Shown here in pieces: positions 52,022 to 59,995 of a DNA stretch of 64,000 bases. This DNA is from Streptomyces hyaluromycini (lineage in GTDB: Bacteria; Actinomycetota; Actinomycetes; Streptomycetales; Streptomycetaceae). The notes beneath the pieces were generated by a model, which was given only the letters and a program-made list of their open reading frames with translations, searched no databases and had not been told where the DNA came from. The stretch's first letter is position 1. Each line of letters opens with the position of its first letter. The position numbers and the translations under genes were made by a program. Location: assembly GCF_002217755.1 (NCBI RefSeq), contig NZ_BCFL01000029.1:62001-126000 (forward strand). Reading direction: 5' to 3'.

Positions 52022-53299
52022 TCAGTGGTGGCTCGGCACCGCGGGCACGAAGGCGCTGTAGCCGGTGATGTCACGGCCGACGATCAGCGCCTGCACGGTG
52101 TCGGTGCCCTCGTAGGTGTCGATCGCCTCGATGTCGCACAGATGCCGGGCCACGTGGTAGTCGAGCAGGATCCCGTTGCCGCCGAGCATGTCGCGGGCGT
52201 CGGCGAGGATGGCCCGGGCCCGTTCGGTGTAGTGCATCTTTGCCAGCGCGACCCGGGGCATCGAGTACTCGCCCTCGTCCAGGAGCTGGCTCAGGCGGTG
52301 CTGCATGCAGAGCATGTCGGTGATGTCCGCGAGCATCCGGGAGAGCCGGTACTGGATGAGCTGGAAGGCGGCCAGCGGCATCCCGAACTGCTTGCGCTGC
52401 TTGGCGTAGGCCAGGGCCGTCTCGTAGCCCGCGATCGCGGCCCCGATCGACTCCCAGGCGACGCAGAAGCGCGAGGCCAGCAGGACCTTCTCGGTGTCGC
52501 GGAAGGTGTGGACGTTGGCCAGCCGGTTCGCGGCCGGCACCCGGACGTCGGTGAGGGAGATCTGTGCGTTCTGGACACAGCGCAGGGCCGTCTTGCCCTT
52601 GATGACCTGGGCGTCGAACCCGGGCGTGCCCTTCTCGACGACATAGCCGCCCACATGCCCGTCGTCGCCGCGGGCCCAGATGATCGAGTAGTCGGCGAAG
52701 GTCGCGTTGCCGATCCACCTCTTGTGGCCGTTGATGACGTACGAGTCGCCGTCCCGCCGCGCGGTCGTCTCCAGCTTGACCACGTCCGAGCCGTGCGTGG
52801 GCTCGGTCAGACCGAAGGCGCCGAGCTTCTCCATGCGCGCCATCGGCGGCAGGAAGCGCTGCTTCTGCTCCTCGGAGCCCAGCAGCGCGACCGACATCAT
52901 GGCCAGGGCCGAGTGGACCCCCATCATGGTCGACATGCTCAGATCGCCCCGGGCCAGTTCGAGGATCACCAGGCCCGCCGTCACGTTGCTCATCCCCGGG
53001 CAGCCGTACCCGGAGATCTGGAAGCCCGCGATGTCCAGCTGCGCCAGCTTGGGCACCAGCTCGAAGGGGAACTCCGCCCGCTCCCAGTACGGGTTGATGA
53101 CCGGGATGACCTCCTGGTCCATGAACTCGCGGACCTTCTTCTTCAGGGCCCGCTGCTCGTCGGTGAGCAGGTTGTCCAGAAGGAAGTAGTCGGAGAACTC
53201 CGATCCGCCCAGAACGGGCGGCTCCACCCCGGACGAGTTCCCGTTGGGGCTCGCGAGAGCGTGTCCCTGATCGGCTGCCGCGCCGTGTGTCGCCTTCAT
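52022..53299 (-). CDS. Acyl-CoA dehydrogenase (CaiA/glutaryl-CoA-dehydrogenase-like)
   Basis: A 425-aa FAD enzyme with full classical motifs: GLTEPTHGSDV, KRWIGNATFADY and a catalytic Glu in IDTYEGTDTVQALIVGRDITG. The C-terminal and GYGCPGMSNV features are like glutaryl-CoA dehydrogenases. It has about 30 extra N-terminal residues. ATG follows GGAAGGAA. First gene of the minus-strand operon, divergent from the hydroxyacyl dehydrogenase. Confidence 0.9.
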   Translation of the reverse strand: MKATHGAAADQGHALASPNGNSSGVEPPVLGGSEFSDYFLLDNLLTDEQRALKKKVREFMDQEVIPVINPYWERAEFPFELVPKLAQLDIAGFQISGYGCPGMSNVTAGLVILELARGDLSMSTMMGVHSALAMMSVALLGSEEQKQRFLPPMARMEKLGAFGLTEPTHGSDVVKLETTARRDGDSYVINGHKRWIGNATFADYSIIWARGDDGHVGGYVVEKGTPGFDAQVIKGKTALRCVQNAQISLTDVRVPAANRLANVHTFRDTEKVLLASRFCVAWESIGAAIAGYETALAYAKQRKQFGMPLAAFQLIQYRLSRMLADITDMLCMQHRLSQLLDEGEYSMPRVALAKMHYTERARAILADARDMLGGNGILLDYHVARHLCDIEAIDTYEGTDTVQALIVGRDITGYSAFVPAVPSHH

Positions 53300-53420
53300 C
53301 TGCCGTTCCTTCCGATCGGGAATCCGAGAGGGGATCCATGGGGAATCCGATGGGGTCAGTACGAACGACGCTAGGAGGCAGCGGAGTCACAGCCACTGGG
53401 CGCGGAACACCACATTGCTG

Positions 53421-53450
53421 CCCGATTTGGTGCTCTTGCACCAAATCGGG
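53421..53450. promoter_or_regulatory. Perfect 13-bp-arm palindrome, operator copy 2
   Basis: CCCGATTTGGTGC-TCTT-GCACCAAATCGGG, perfect over 13-bp arms, in the 430-bp gap between the divergent acyl-CoA dehydrogenase and hydroxyacyl dehydrogenase genes. It matches the sequence at 48579 upstream of PucR. The gap also contains the 12-bp palindrome GTACCGCGGTAC at 53586-53597 and otherwise no gene. Confidence 0.8.
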
Positions 53451-53585
53451 CGGCGAGCCCGCAGCAGGCGGACCCGGCGCCGGCACTTCCGACCCGGCCG
53501 TGCCGGCCCTCAAGTACCCGAAACGGCGCAGGCGTTGCCGACCGGGGAGTCCCGGGCACCGCGGCGGGCCGCCGGCCGGGGCCCT

Positions 53586-53597
53586 GTACCGCGGTAC
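53586..53597. promoter_or_regulatory. 12-bp perfect palindrome
   Basis: GTACCGCGGTAC, 133 bp before the hydroxyacyl dehydrogenase start. Unrelated to the CCCGAxTTGGTGC operators; may be another regulator's site or chance. Confidence 0.35.
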
Positions 53598-53729
53598 CAA
53601 GAACCCGCCCGAATCCTGGGCGCGCAGCCCGATGCGCCGGTGCCCGCCCGGGCCGAGGGTTGTCCCATGGCCGCCGCACGGCGCCACCACGCACCTTCCG
53701 TGGCCAACGACCAGGAGCAGTGATCAGCC

Positions 53730-54698
53730 ATGACATCGCACAGGCCCGTTCACCGCGTGGCGATCGTCGGGACCGGCACCATCGGTGCCAGCTGGGCGAC
53801 GCACTATCTCGTCCGTGGCTTCGACGTCACGGCCACCGACCCCGCGCCCGCCGCGGAAAAGGCCCTGCGGTCGTACGTGGCGGGCGCGTGGGACGCGGCC
53901 GCCGCGATCGGGCTCGCGCCCGGCGCCTCGCCCGACCGCCTGGGTTTCACCCCGGACCTGCCGCAGGCCGTCGCGGACGCCGACTTCGTCCAGGAGAACG
54001 CGCCCGAGCGCCCGGAGCTCAAGGTGAAGCTGTTCGCCGACCTCGACGACGCCACGCCACCCGACTCGATCATCGCGTCGAGCTCGTCGGGCATCACGAT
54101 GAGTGACATCCAGGTCGACTGCCGGCACCCGGAGCGGACCGTCATCGGCCACCCCTTCAACCCTCCGCACGTCGTCCCCCTGGTGGAGGTCGTCGGCGGC
54201 ACGCGGACCGCCCCGGAGACGGTCCGGGACGCCATGTCGTTCTACGCCGCGATCGGCAAGAAGCCGATCCACCTGAAGAAGGAGCTCCCCGGACACGTCG
54301 CCAACCGCATCCAGGCCGCGCTGTACCGCGAGGTCGTGTACCTGGTCCAGGAGGGCGTGCTCGACGTGGCCGACTCCGACGACGCGGTGTCCTGGGGCCC
54401 CGGGCTGCGCTGGGGTGTCATGGGCCCGCACCTGCTGTGGCACCTCGGCGGCGGCGAGGGCGGCATCCAGCACTTCATGGACACCCTCATGCCGCGCATG
54501 GTCGGGTTCTGGGAGCAGTTGGGCACCCCCGAGTTCACCCCCGAGCTCCGGGACACCATCGTGAACGGTGTCCTCAAGGAGGCGGACGGCCACTCGGTCG
54601 ACGAGCTGTCCGCCCGCCGTGACGCCATGCTCGCGGCCCTGCTGGCCGTGCGCGCGCAGCACGACCCGTCCGGGCCGGACGCGAAGGAAGCGACGTGA
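53730..54698 (+). CDS. 3-hydroxyacyl-CoA dehydrogenase family protein (carnitine 3-dehydrogenase-like)
   Basis: A 322-aa NAD enzyme: Rossmann motif VGTGTIGASWATHYL, SSSSGITMSD, and the family's HPFNPPHVVPLVEVVGG. The arrangement with a C-terminal MGPHLLWHLGGGEGG is characteristic of L-carnitine 3-dehydrogenase, which oxidises carnitine to 3-dehydrocarnitine, rather than of fatty-acid FadB. ATG preceded by AGGAGCAG. Start of a two-gene + strand unit. Confidence 0.87.
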   Translation: MTSHRPVHRVAIVGTGTIGASWATHYLVRGFDVTATDPAPAAEKALRSYVAGAWDAAAAIGLAPGASPDRLGFTPDLPQAVADADFVQENAPERPELKVKLFADLDDATPPDSIIASSSSGITMSDIQVDCRHPERTVIGHPFNPPHVVPLVEVVGGTRTAPETVRDAMSFYAAIGKKPIHLKKELPGHVANRIQAALYREVVYLVQEGVLDVADSDDAVSWGPGLRWGVMGPHLLWHLGGGEGGIQHFMDTLMPRMVGFWEQLGTPEFTPELRDTIVNGVLKEADGHSVDELSARRDAMLAALLAVRAQHDPSGPDAKEAT

Positions 54699-55591
54699 TG
54701 GACGACCGGGACACACTGTTCGTGCTGGAGGCCAGCGGCGGCGGCCGCCTGTTCTCCGTGCTCCCCGACGGCTCCGGCAAGACGGTCCTCGTCACCGGGT
54801 GCCGGATCCCCGACGGTGTCGCCGTCGACGCCGGCGCCGGGTACGTGTACTGGACGAACATGGGCGTCCCGACGGAGAACGACGGCTCCGTCGAGCGCGT
54901 GGACCTGGACGGCGGCAACCGGACGACGATCGTCCCCGACGGTGCCACGCACACCCCGAAGCAGCTCCACCTCGAAGCGGCCGACCGGAAGCTGTACTGG
55001 AGTGACCGCGAAGGCATGCGCGTGATGCGCTGCGACCTGGACGGCTCGAACGTCGAGACCCTCGTCCGGACCGGCGAGGGCGAGGACGACCGCCGGGACG
55101 AGACCAAGTGGTGCGTGGGCGTCGCCGTCGACCCCGTGGGCGGACACCTCTACTGGTCCCAGAAGGGTCCGAGCGACGCGGGACTCGGCAGGATCCTGCG
55201 CGCCGGCATCGCCCTGCCCGCCGGGCGGACACCGGACCGGCGCGACGACGTGGAGGTGCTCTTCGAGGGCCTACCGGAACCGATCGACCTCGAACTCGAC
55301 GTCAGGGCACGGGCGTTGTACTGGACGGACCGCGGGGACCCGCCGAGGGGCAACACCGTCAACCGGGCCTCGCTCGACCCGCCGGACGGCCGGTGGACGT
55401 ACGAGATCCTCGTGACCCACCTCATGGAGGGCATCGGCATCGCCCTCGACCCGGACGGTGACCGCATGTACGTGACCGACCTGGCCGGGACCGTCTACGC
55501 GGCCGGCCTCGACGGATCGGACCGGCGGGAGATCCTCGTCGCACAGGGCAACCTCACGGGCATCGCCCACGCCGTTCTGCACGAAGGGTGA
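54698..55591 (+). CDS. YWTD-repeat beta-propeller protein
   Basis: A 297-aa protein made of repeats of about 45 residues with YVYWTN, KLYWSD, HLYWSQ and ALYWTD, i.e. LDL-receptor class B (YWTD) blades, enough for about six blades. No signal peptide, so intracellular. It may be a lactonase/hydrolase-like propeller of the SMP-30 or strictosidine-synthase-like group, but no catalytic site is evident. GAAGGAAG is placed for ATG 54698; GTG at 54695 is alternative. It follows the dehydrogenase gene with a TGATG overlap. Confidence 0.8.
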   Translation: MDDRDTLFVLEASGGGRLFSVLPDGSGKTVLVTGCRIPDGVAVDAGAGYVYWTNMGVPTENDGSVERVDLDGGNRTTIVPDGATHTPKQLHLEAADRKLYWSDREGMRVMRCDLDGSNVETLVRTGEGEDDRRDETKWCVGVAVDPVGGHLYWSQKGPSDAGLGRILRAGIALPAGRTPDRRDDVEVLFEGLPEPIDLELDVRARALYWTDRGDPPRGNTVNRASLDPPDGRWTYEILVTHLMEGIGIALDPDGDRMYVTDLAGTVYAAGLDGSDRREILVAQGNLTGIAHAVLHEG

Positions 55592-55629
55592 GAACCGTGC
55601 CCGGAGATTTCCCGCGGGACGTTCCCGGG

Positions 55630-56256
55630 CTAGGCCTGGTGCGCCGCCGAGATCTGGCCGACCAGGACCGCGAAGGGCATGTCGAGTGCGGCGTAGAAGG
55701 CCCCGGCCTCGGGCAGTGCGTTGTCGGCCAGTGCCTCGACCAGGAGGGTGGCGTAGTCACTGACGACGACGCCCGCCTGCTGCATGCGCAGCAGTCCCGC
55801 CTCGCGCTTGGCCTGGCTGAAGGTGCCGGAGGCGTCCACGGCGACATAGGCGTCGTACCCGGCGGCCGTCGCGGCGATCGCGGGCAGTGCCGCGCACACC
55901 TCCAGCGACACCCCGGCGAAGATCAGCTTCCGTCGGCCGGTGGCCTCCACGGCTTCGCGGACGCGATCGTCGTGCCAGGCGTTGACCGTACTGCGGTCGA
56001 TGATCTTCTGTCCGGCCGGCAGGGCCTCGACCAGCTCGGGGGTGGTCGGTCCCCACATGCTGTCGGCCGCAGTGGTGGTGGCGACCACCGGGATCCCCAG
56101 CACCGCCGCCGCCCGCGCCATGGCCACCACGTTGTGCTTGAGTTCGCCGACCGTGATGTCCCGAACGCCGGACAACAGGCCCACCTGGTGGTCGACCAGC
56201 ACCACAGCGGCGTTGTCCCGGGTGATCGGCTCCAGGAACTTGCTGCGCTCACTCAT
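55630..56256 (-). CDS. YcaC-like isochorismatase-family hydrolase
   Basis: A 208-aa cysteine-hydrolase fold protein: VLVDHQVGLLSGV with the catalytic Asp, and GVSLEVCAALPA with the nucleophilic Cys. The QKIIDRSTVNAW segment aligns with YcaC-type enzymes. Natural substrate of this group is uncertain. ATG at 56256 follows AAGGAG. Divergent from a MarR gene over a gap full of short palindromes. Confidence 0.87.
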   Translation of the reverse strand: MSERSKFLEPITRDNAAVVLVDHQVGLLSGVRDITVGELKHNVVAMARAAAVLGIPVVATTTAADSMWGPTTPELVEALPAGQKIIDRSTVNAWHDDRVREAVEATGRRKLIFAGVSLEVCAALPAIAATAAGYDAYVAVDASGTFSQAKREAGLLRMQQAGVVVSDYATLLVEALADNALPEAGAFYAALDMPFAVLVGQISAAHQA

Positions 56257-56299
56257 GTTCCGCTCCTTCAGGGTCGGCGGCGTCGGGCCACCGCCTTTT

Positions 56300-56334
56300 T
56301 GGTCACTGACCTTGATAGTCAATTTTGGTGACCA
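56300..56334. promoter_or_regulatory. Operator cluster between ycaC-like and marR genes
   Basis: TGGTCAC (56300-56306) is mirrored by GTGACCA (56328-56334); between them lie GGTCACTGACC (56301-56311) and TTGATAGTCAA (56312-56322). The stretch is AT-rich for this genome and likely holds the promoter and MarR-binding site. Confidence 0.6.
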
Positions 56335-56494
56335 TTTGCTTTCGACGCTATACCCGTCTCACCCGCAACGCAAGCGCGCCCCGGCCGGCCCTGCCCCCGC
56401 CTCCGGGCGGCCTTCTCGGTGCGCCGCGCGCCAGGCCCATAAAATCGCCGGTGATCCAGCACGGCGCTGGGCGACCGACGAGAGGAGTGAGGCA

Positions 56495-56977
56495 TTGACC
56501 GGGCACCCGGCCACGCAACCGGACCTCGGCGTGCTCGCCGCCCGGATCCTCATGTCCGTTCAGCGCGAGCTGTTCACCGCGCTCGCCGAGCAGGGCTTCG
56601 ACGACATCGCGCCCCGCGCCGGCGCCGTCCTCGCCCACCTGCGCGCCGACGGCATCCGGGCCAGCGAGCTCGCCCGCGCCTCCGGCCAGCACAAGCAGGT
56701 CGTCGGCTCCCTCGTCGACGACCTGGAACACCTGGGATACGTCGAACGCAGGCCCGACCCCGCGGACCGCCGCGCCAAACTGGTCTGTCCGACCGAGCGC
56801 GGCCTGCTGCAGATGGCGGCGGCCGCCGCCATCATGCGCTCCATCGAGGAACGCCACGCGAGGGCACTGGGCGAGCGGGAGTACGCCGCCTTCAAGGCGG
56901 CTCTGCGCAGCGTGGCCGAACTCCCGCCCGAGTCCCCGCACGGCACACGGCCACCAGGACCCGGCGACGGCGCCTGA
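56495..56977 (+). CDS. MarR-family regulator (TTG start)
   Basis: A 160-aa winged-helix protein: APRAGAVLAHLRADGIRASELARASGQHKQVVGSLVDDLEHLGYVERR and wing DPADRRAKLVCPTERG. A TTG start at 56495 is chosen because AGAGGAG lies 7 nt before it; an ATG 19 codons later would cut off the first helix. Likely represses the divergent YcaC-like gene. Confidence 0.85.
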   Translation: MTGHPATQPDLGVLAARILMSVQRELFTALAEQGFDDIAPRAGAVLAHLRADGIRASELARASGQHKQVVGSLVDDLEHLGYVERRPDPADRRAKLVCPTERGLLQMAAAAAIMRSIEERHARALGEREYAAFKAALRSVAELPPESPHGTRPPGPGDGA

Positions 56978-56987
56978 GCTCCGCCCG

Positions 56988-57007
56988 CCCCGGCTCCGCC
57001 GCCGGGG
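56988..57007. terminator. Hairpin between convergent genes
   Basis: CCCCGGC-TCCGCC-GCCGGGG after the marR stop and before the end of the minus-strand operon at 57026. Confidence 0.55.
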
Positions 57008-57025
57008 CACCTGGCCCGCCCGGCG

Positions 57026-57748
57026 TCATGCGCGGTGCGGCCCCCGTTCCGTCGTCCGCAGCTGCGGGCCCTTGATGGACAGCCGCCCGCCGAACTGGGT
57101 GATCTGGGAGGCGGTCGCCCCGGCGAGGGTGATGGTGCGGGTGCGGGCGCGTGGGTGCGAGAGCCAGTGGGGTACGGCGTCGGGGGTGACGGCGACGGTG
57201 CGGTCCGCCGGGAGCGGTCCGCCGCCGAGGCCCGTGACCCTGCCGGTCAGCCTGCGGACGTAGAGGGTCGCCACCCCGCCGGCCCCCTGCCCCTTGAGCG
57301 TGGCGGTGGTCGCCGGCCTCGCCCGCAGACGCATCGCCGCTCGGCCCCGGCCCGCCGTCAGATCGAGGTTGACGGCGTCCAGCGACCGTACGGTGAACTT
57401 CAGGGCCCGGACGGTCCCGGCGCCGGTGCGCACCGAGACCACCCCGCGGAACCGCGCGCCGCGGAGTACGAGCCGGTCGGCACGGAGCACGCAGGGGCCC
57501 TTCGCGGGACGAACCGGGGGCGACGAACCGAGCCGCGCGCCGGAAGCGCTGCCGGCCGGCCGCGGTACGTCGAGGTGCAGGAACACGGCCACGCCGACCA
57601 CGGCCAGCGCACCCGCGAGCGGCCGGGCCACACGGCGGAGCAGGAGACCGGCCGGACGCGGGCGGTGCGGGTGACGGTGACCGTGAGTCCGCCCTCGGAC
57701 GCGCTCGCGGGAGTGCGCGATGCTGCCGGTGCGCGGGTCAGGAGCCAC
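57026..57748 (-). CDS. Exported protein of DUF6114/DUF6230 operon, function unknown
   Basis: A 240-aa protein with a His/Arg-rich N-terminus, one hydrophobic helix (LAGALAVVGVAVFLHL) and an exported basic beta-rich domain. I know no family motif. GTG at 57748 with GGGAGAGGGG upstream is chosen; it overlaps the DUF6114 stop by 11 bp, implying coupled translation. Upstream frame beyond this runs antisense of nothing useful and inside DUF6114. Confidence 0.7.
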   Translation of the reverse strand: MAPDPRTGSIAHSRERVRGRTHGHRHPHRPRPAGLLLRRVARPLAGALAVVGVAVFLHLDVPRPAGSASGARLGSSPPVRPAKGPCVLRADRLVLRGARFRGVVSVRTGAGTVRALKFTVRSLDAVNLDLTAGRGRAAMRLRARPATTATLKGQGAGGVATLYVRRLTGRVTGLGGGPLPADRTVAVTPDAVPHWLSHPRARTRTITLAGATASQITQFGGRLSIKGPQLRTTERGPHRA

Positions 57749-58265
57749 TGCGCCCCTCTCCCGCCGCAGCCGTCGTGGCAGTCGCAGCCGTCGTGGCAGT
57801 CGCGCCAGTCGTGGCCGTCGCGGCCGTCTCGTCGCCGGGCGCGGTCGACGGCTCGCCGGCCGGGGGCGGCAGCCAGGCACAGGCCAGGGAACCGCCGATC
57901 AGACCGGAGCCCACGCCGAGGAACAGGCCGCCGAAGTTCGCGACGGGGAAGGAGATGACGGCGAGCAGGAGGGTGGCGATCCCGGCGAACACACGGAGAT
58001 GGGGGCGACAGCAGAGCGCGACGCCCAGGACCAGGAGCAGGGTTCCGATCACCAGCGACCCGGCGCCGGACGTGGTCGACAGGGCGAGCGGAATTCCGCC
58101 CAGGTTCAGGTTCGCGTAGGGCCAGTAGAGGATGGGCAGACCGGCGGCGAAGGTGAACAGCCCGGCCCAGAAAGGACGTTCACCACGCCAGGTGCGGAAC
58201 CCGCGCCGGAACTGCGGTGCCCTGGCGAGCAGTTCACGTCCTCTGCCGAAAGGGTTGGTGATCAC
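57738..58265 (-). CDS. DUF6114 membrane protein
   Basis: A 175-aa protein with four membrane helices (WAGLFTFAAGLPILYW, GAGSLVIGTLLLVLGVALCC, FAGIATLLLAVISFPVANF, GLFLGVGSGLIGGSLACAWL) and an Ala/Thr repeat tail. The N-terminal FRTWRGERPFWAG is the family hallmark. In Streptomyces it is regularly next to DUF6230. Function unknown; probably an envelope pair. Confidence 0.88.
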   Translation of the reverse strand: MITNPFGRGRELLARAPQFRRGFRTWRGERPFWAGLFTFAAGLPILYWPYANLNLGGIPLALSTTSGAGSLVIGTLLLVLGVALCCRPHLRVFAGIATLLLAVISFPVANFGGLFLGVGSGLIGGSLACAWLPPPAGEPSTAPGDETAATATTGATATTAATATTAAAGEGRSGS

Positions 58266-58352
58266 GCGTCCTGTCCTGATGAGTGGGGTTGCGGTCCCGC
58301 GAGGAGGTGGTGGGCCCGGGCGTGCGGCGCCCGTGCACAGCGGCCGCCCGGG

Positions 58353-58976
58353 TCAGAAGCATGCGTGGTTGCCCTGTTCGACCCGCAGTCGCAGGCCCGG
58401 AATGTTGAAGGTGCCGGCCGAGACCGCGACCGCGGTCACCCGCACGTCGTTCAGGGTGGTCGACAGCGACTGCTGGGCGACGCCGTCGGGGTCGAAGAAG
58501 CGCGAGTTCCGGTCCCCGGACCTGATCGGGCCCTTGGTGACGGCTCCCTGAGCGACGCCGATGTCGAGGCCGCCGAAATCCGCCTCCCCGACCGACTCGC
58601 TCGTCGCGTCGATGAACAGGTTCGAGGCCTCGGCCGGCCGGCCGCCACCACCGGTGAGCCGCAGAGTCTGTGTGCCCAGCACCGGGACGTCGACGACGAC
58701 GGACTGGCACAGCCCCTTGAGGGTGGCGTGCCGGAAACCGGAGACCACGACGGGTACGAGTTCGTGCTTCCTCGTGACGTCGACCATGCCGTAAAGGCTG
58801 AACCCGCGGGCGGTCAGGGTGTCGGCGGAGACCTGGAACTGCTGGCCGGAGATGAAGAACGAGGCGGCGAGCACGCCCTGCGCCATGGCGATGCCGACGG
58901 TCGCACAGGCCGCGACGCCGGGCACCAGGACAACCGCGAAGCGTCTCCAACGGGTTCTTCCGGCGCGGTGCGACAT
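58353..58976 (-). CDS. DUF6230 exported protein
   Basis: A 207-aa protein with a basic start, a signal/anchor helix (VVLVPGVAACATVGIAMAQGVLAASF) and FFISGQQFQVSADTLTARGF, characteristic of DUF6230. One Cys pair (KGLCQS, HACF) may form a disulfide outside the cell. ATG at 58976 with AAGGAG upstream; first gene of the operon with DUF6114 87 bp downstream. Confidence 0.9.
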   Translation of the reverse strand: MSHRAGRTRWRRFAVVLVPGVAACATVGIAMAQGVLAASFFISGQQFQVSADTLTARGFSLYGMVDVTRKHELVPVVVSGFRHATLKGLCQSVVVDVPVLGTQTLRLTGGGGRPAEASNLFIDATSESVGEADFGGLDIGVAQGAVTKGPIRSGDRNSRFFDPDGVAQQSLSTTLNDVRVTAVAVSAGTFNIPGLRLRVEQGNHACF

Positions 58977-59148
58977 CCCGTCTCCTTCGCTCGTGAGGTG
59001 GACCCGCCCATGCCGACAAGGCAGTAGATGCCCCGTTTGTCCGGTGATGGATCCTAGGCTCCCGGCTGTGCGAAGCGACCGCACGCCAGGCCCGCCGGAC
59101 GAGTGACGCAACTTCTGCTGCTCTCTTCGGGCGACGAGGCCCCGACTG

Positions 59149-59393
59149 GGCCCTGTCGTTTGGATCAGCCTGGCCATGAGGTGCGGCACCTTGCGACAGA
59201 CCCGAGCGGGGGCTGGTGCGTGCAGCTGCAAGGCGGAGGAGGGAGTCGACGCGGTGGGGGCACCTCCCGGCCGAAGGCTGGGGGACGTCGGCGAGTGACG
59301 ACAACGCCGCTGGGGGTCCCCCCACGCCTTTTAAGGCAGTGGGGGAGTGCGTGCCAGCCCCCGCGACGCCGGGATGATCCAAACGACAGGGCC
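59149..59393. mobile_element. MITE-like element, 245 bp, with 19-bp terminal inverted repeats
   Basis: Starts GGCCCTGTCGTTTGGATCA (59149-59167) and ends with its exact reverse complement (59375-59393). No transposase frame inside. The interior holds a hairpin (CCCCCCACGCCTT/AAGGCAGTGGGGG type) and a CGGCCGAAGGCTGGGGGA segment like the repeat at 21707. No clear target duplication. The right end touches the stop codon of the minus-strand marR gene. Similar ends are familiar from Streptomyces IS5-like elements (from memory). Confidence 0.8.
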
Positions 59394-59839
59394 TAGAGCC
59401 GGCGGAGCACGGAACTCAGCATCTCGGCCTCCTCCGCGGAGAGCCGGTCCGTGAAGTGGCGGCGCACCGCGGCTTCCAGGCCGGGGTGCACGGCGGTGAC
59501 GGTCCGGCGCCCGGCGTCGGTGAGGGTGACGGTGACGCCGTCGCCGCGTTCGCGGGCGACGAGTCCGCGCTTGCCCATGCGGGTGAGCTGATGGGAGATG
59601 CGAGTGCGGTCCCAGCCGAGCGACGCGGCGAGCTCGCTCTGCCGCAGGGCGCCGCCCGCCTTGTCGAGGTTGACGAGGATGGTCAGGTCCGGCTCGGACA
59701 GGCCCGCCGCCTCGGCGGTGTCCGCGACCACCCGGGTCCGGACGAGTTCATGGGCGCGCTTGAAGGCGGACCAGAGCTCGACGGGCTCCGGCACGACGCC
59801 GCCCGCCGACTCACCGGCCCCGCTCCCGGGAGTTGACAT
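59393..59839 (-). CDS. MarR-family regulator with operator over its start codon
   Basis: A 148-aa winged-helix regulator (LTILVNLDKAGGALRQSELAASLGWDRTRISHQLTRMGKRGLV). The stop codon uses the last base of the adjacent MITE-like element. Its ATG at 59839 is inside the first GTTGA-N4-TCAAC palindrome, so binding would block its own translation start region as well as transcription. Divergent from the Gfo/Idh-type gene, which it probably represses. Confidence 0.88.
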   Translation of the reverse strand: MSTPGSGAGESAGGVVPEPVELWSAFKRAHELVRTRVVADTAEAAGLSEPDLTILVNLDKAGGALRQSELAASLGWDRTRISHQLTRMGKRGLVARERGDGVTVTLTDAGRRTVTAVHPGLEAAVRRHFTDRLSAEEAEMLSSVLRRL

Positions 59840-59874
59840 ATCAACAAGCCTCTTCCTAGTGTTGAGATGTCAAC
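59832..59874 (+). promoter_or_regulatory. Twin GTTGA-N4-TCAAC operators with overlapping promoter
   Basis: GTTGACATATCAAC (59832-59845) and GTTGAGATGTCAAC (59861-59874), centres 29 bp apart. A TTGACA at 59833-59838 and TAGTGT at 59857-59862 (18-bp spacing) fit a sigma-HrdB-type promoter toward the oxidoreductase. Both palindromes sit on it, as a repressor site would. Confidence 0.78.
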
Positions 59875-59995
59875 GCTAGCAGGTGGCGGTGGCGGCCACG
59901 CCTGCGCCAGGCGGCCGGAACCCGCTGCGCCACGCCCCCGACGGCCTGCTGGACAGCGAGCGCGGCCCGTGGCCGCAAGGAGAGGTCTCCGCATC

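Noticed and set aside
53287..53733. Open frame across the 430-bp divergent gap
   Set aside because: Pro/Arg/Gly-rich, no ribosome site, and it runs over the perfect palindrome at 53421; the gap is better read as regulatory.
59103..59396. Small + ORF inside the MITE-like element as a possible transposase
   Set aside because: Only 97 codons, no DDE-type motif, and it spans the terminal repeats; treated as non-coding.
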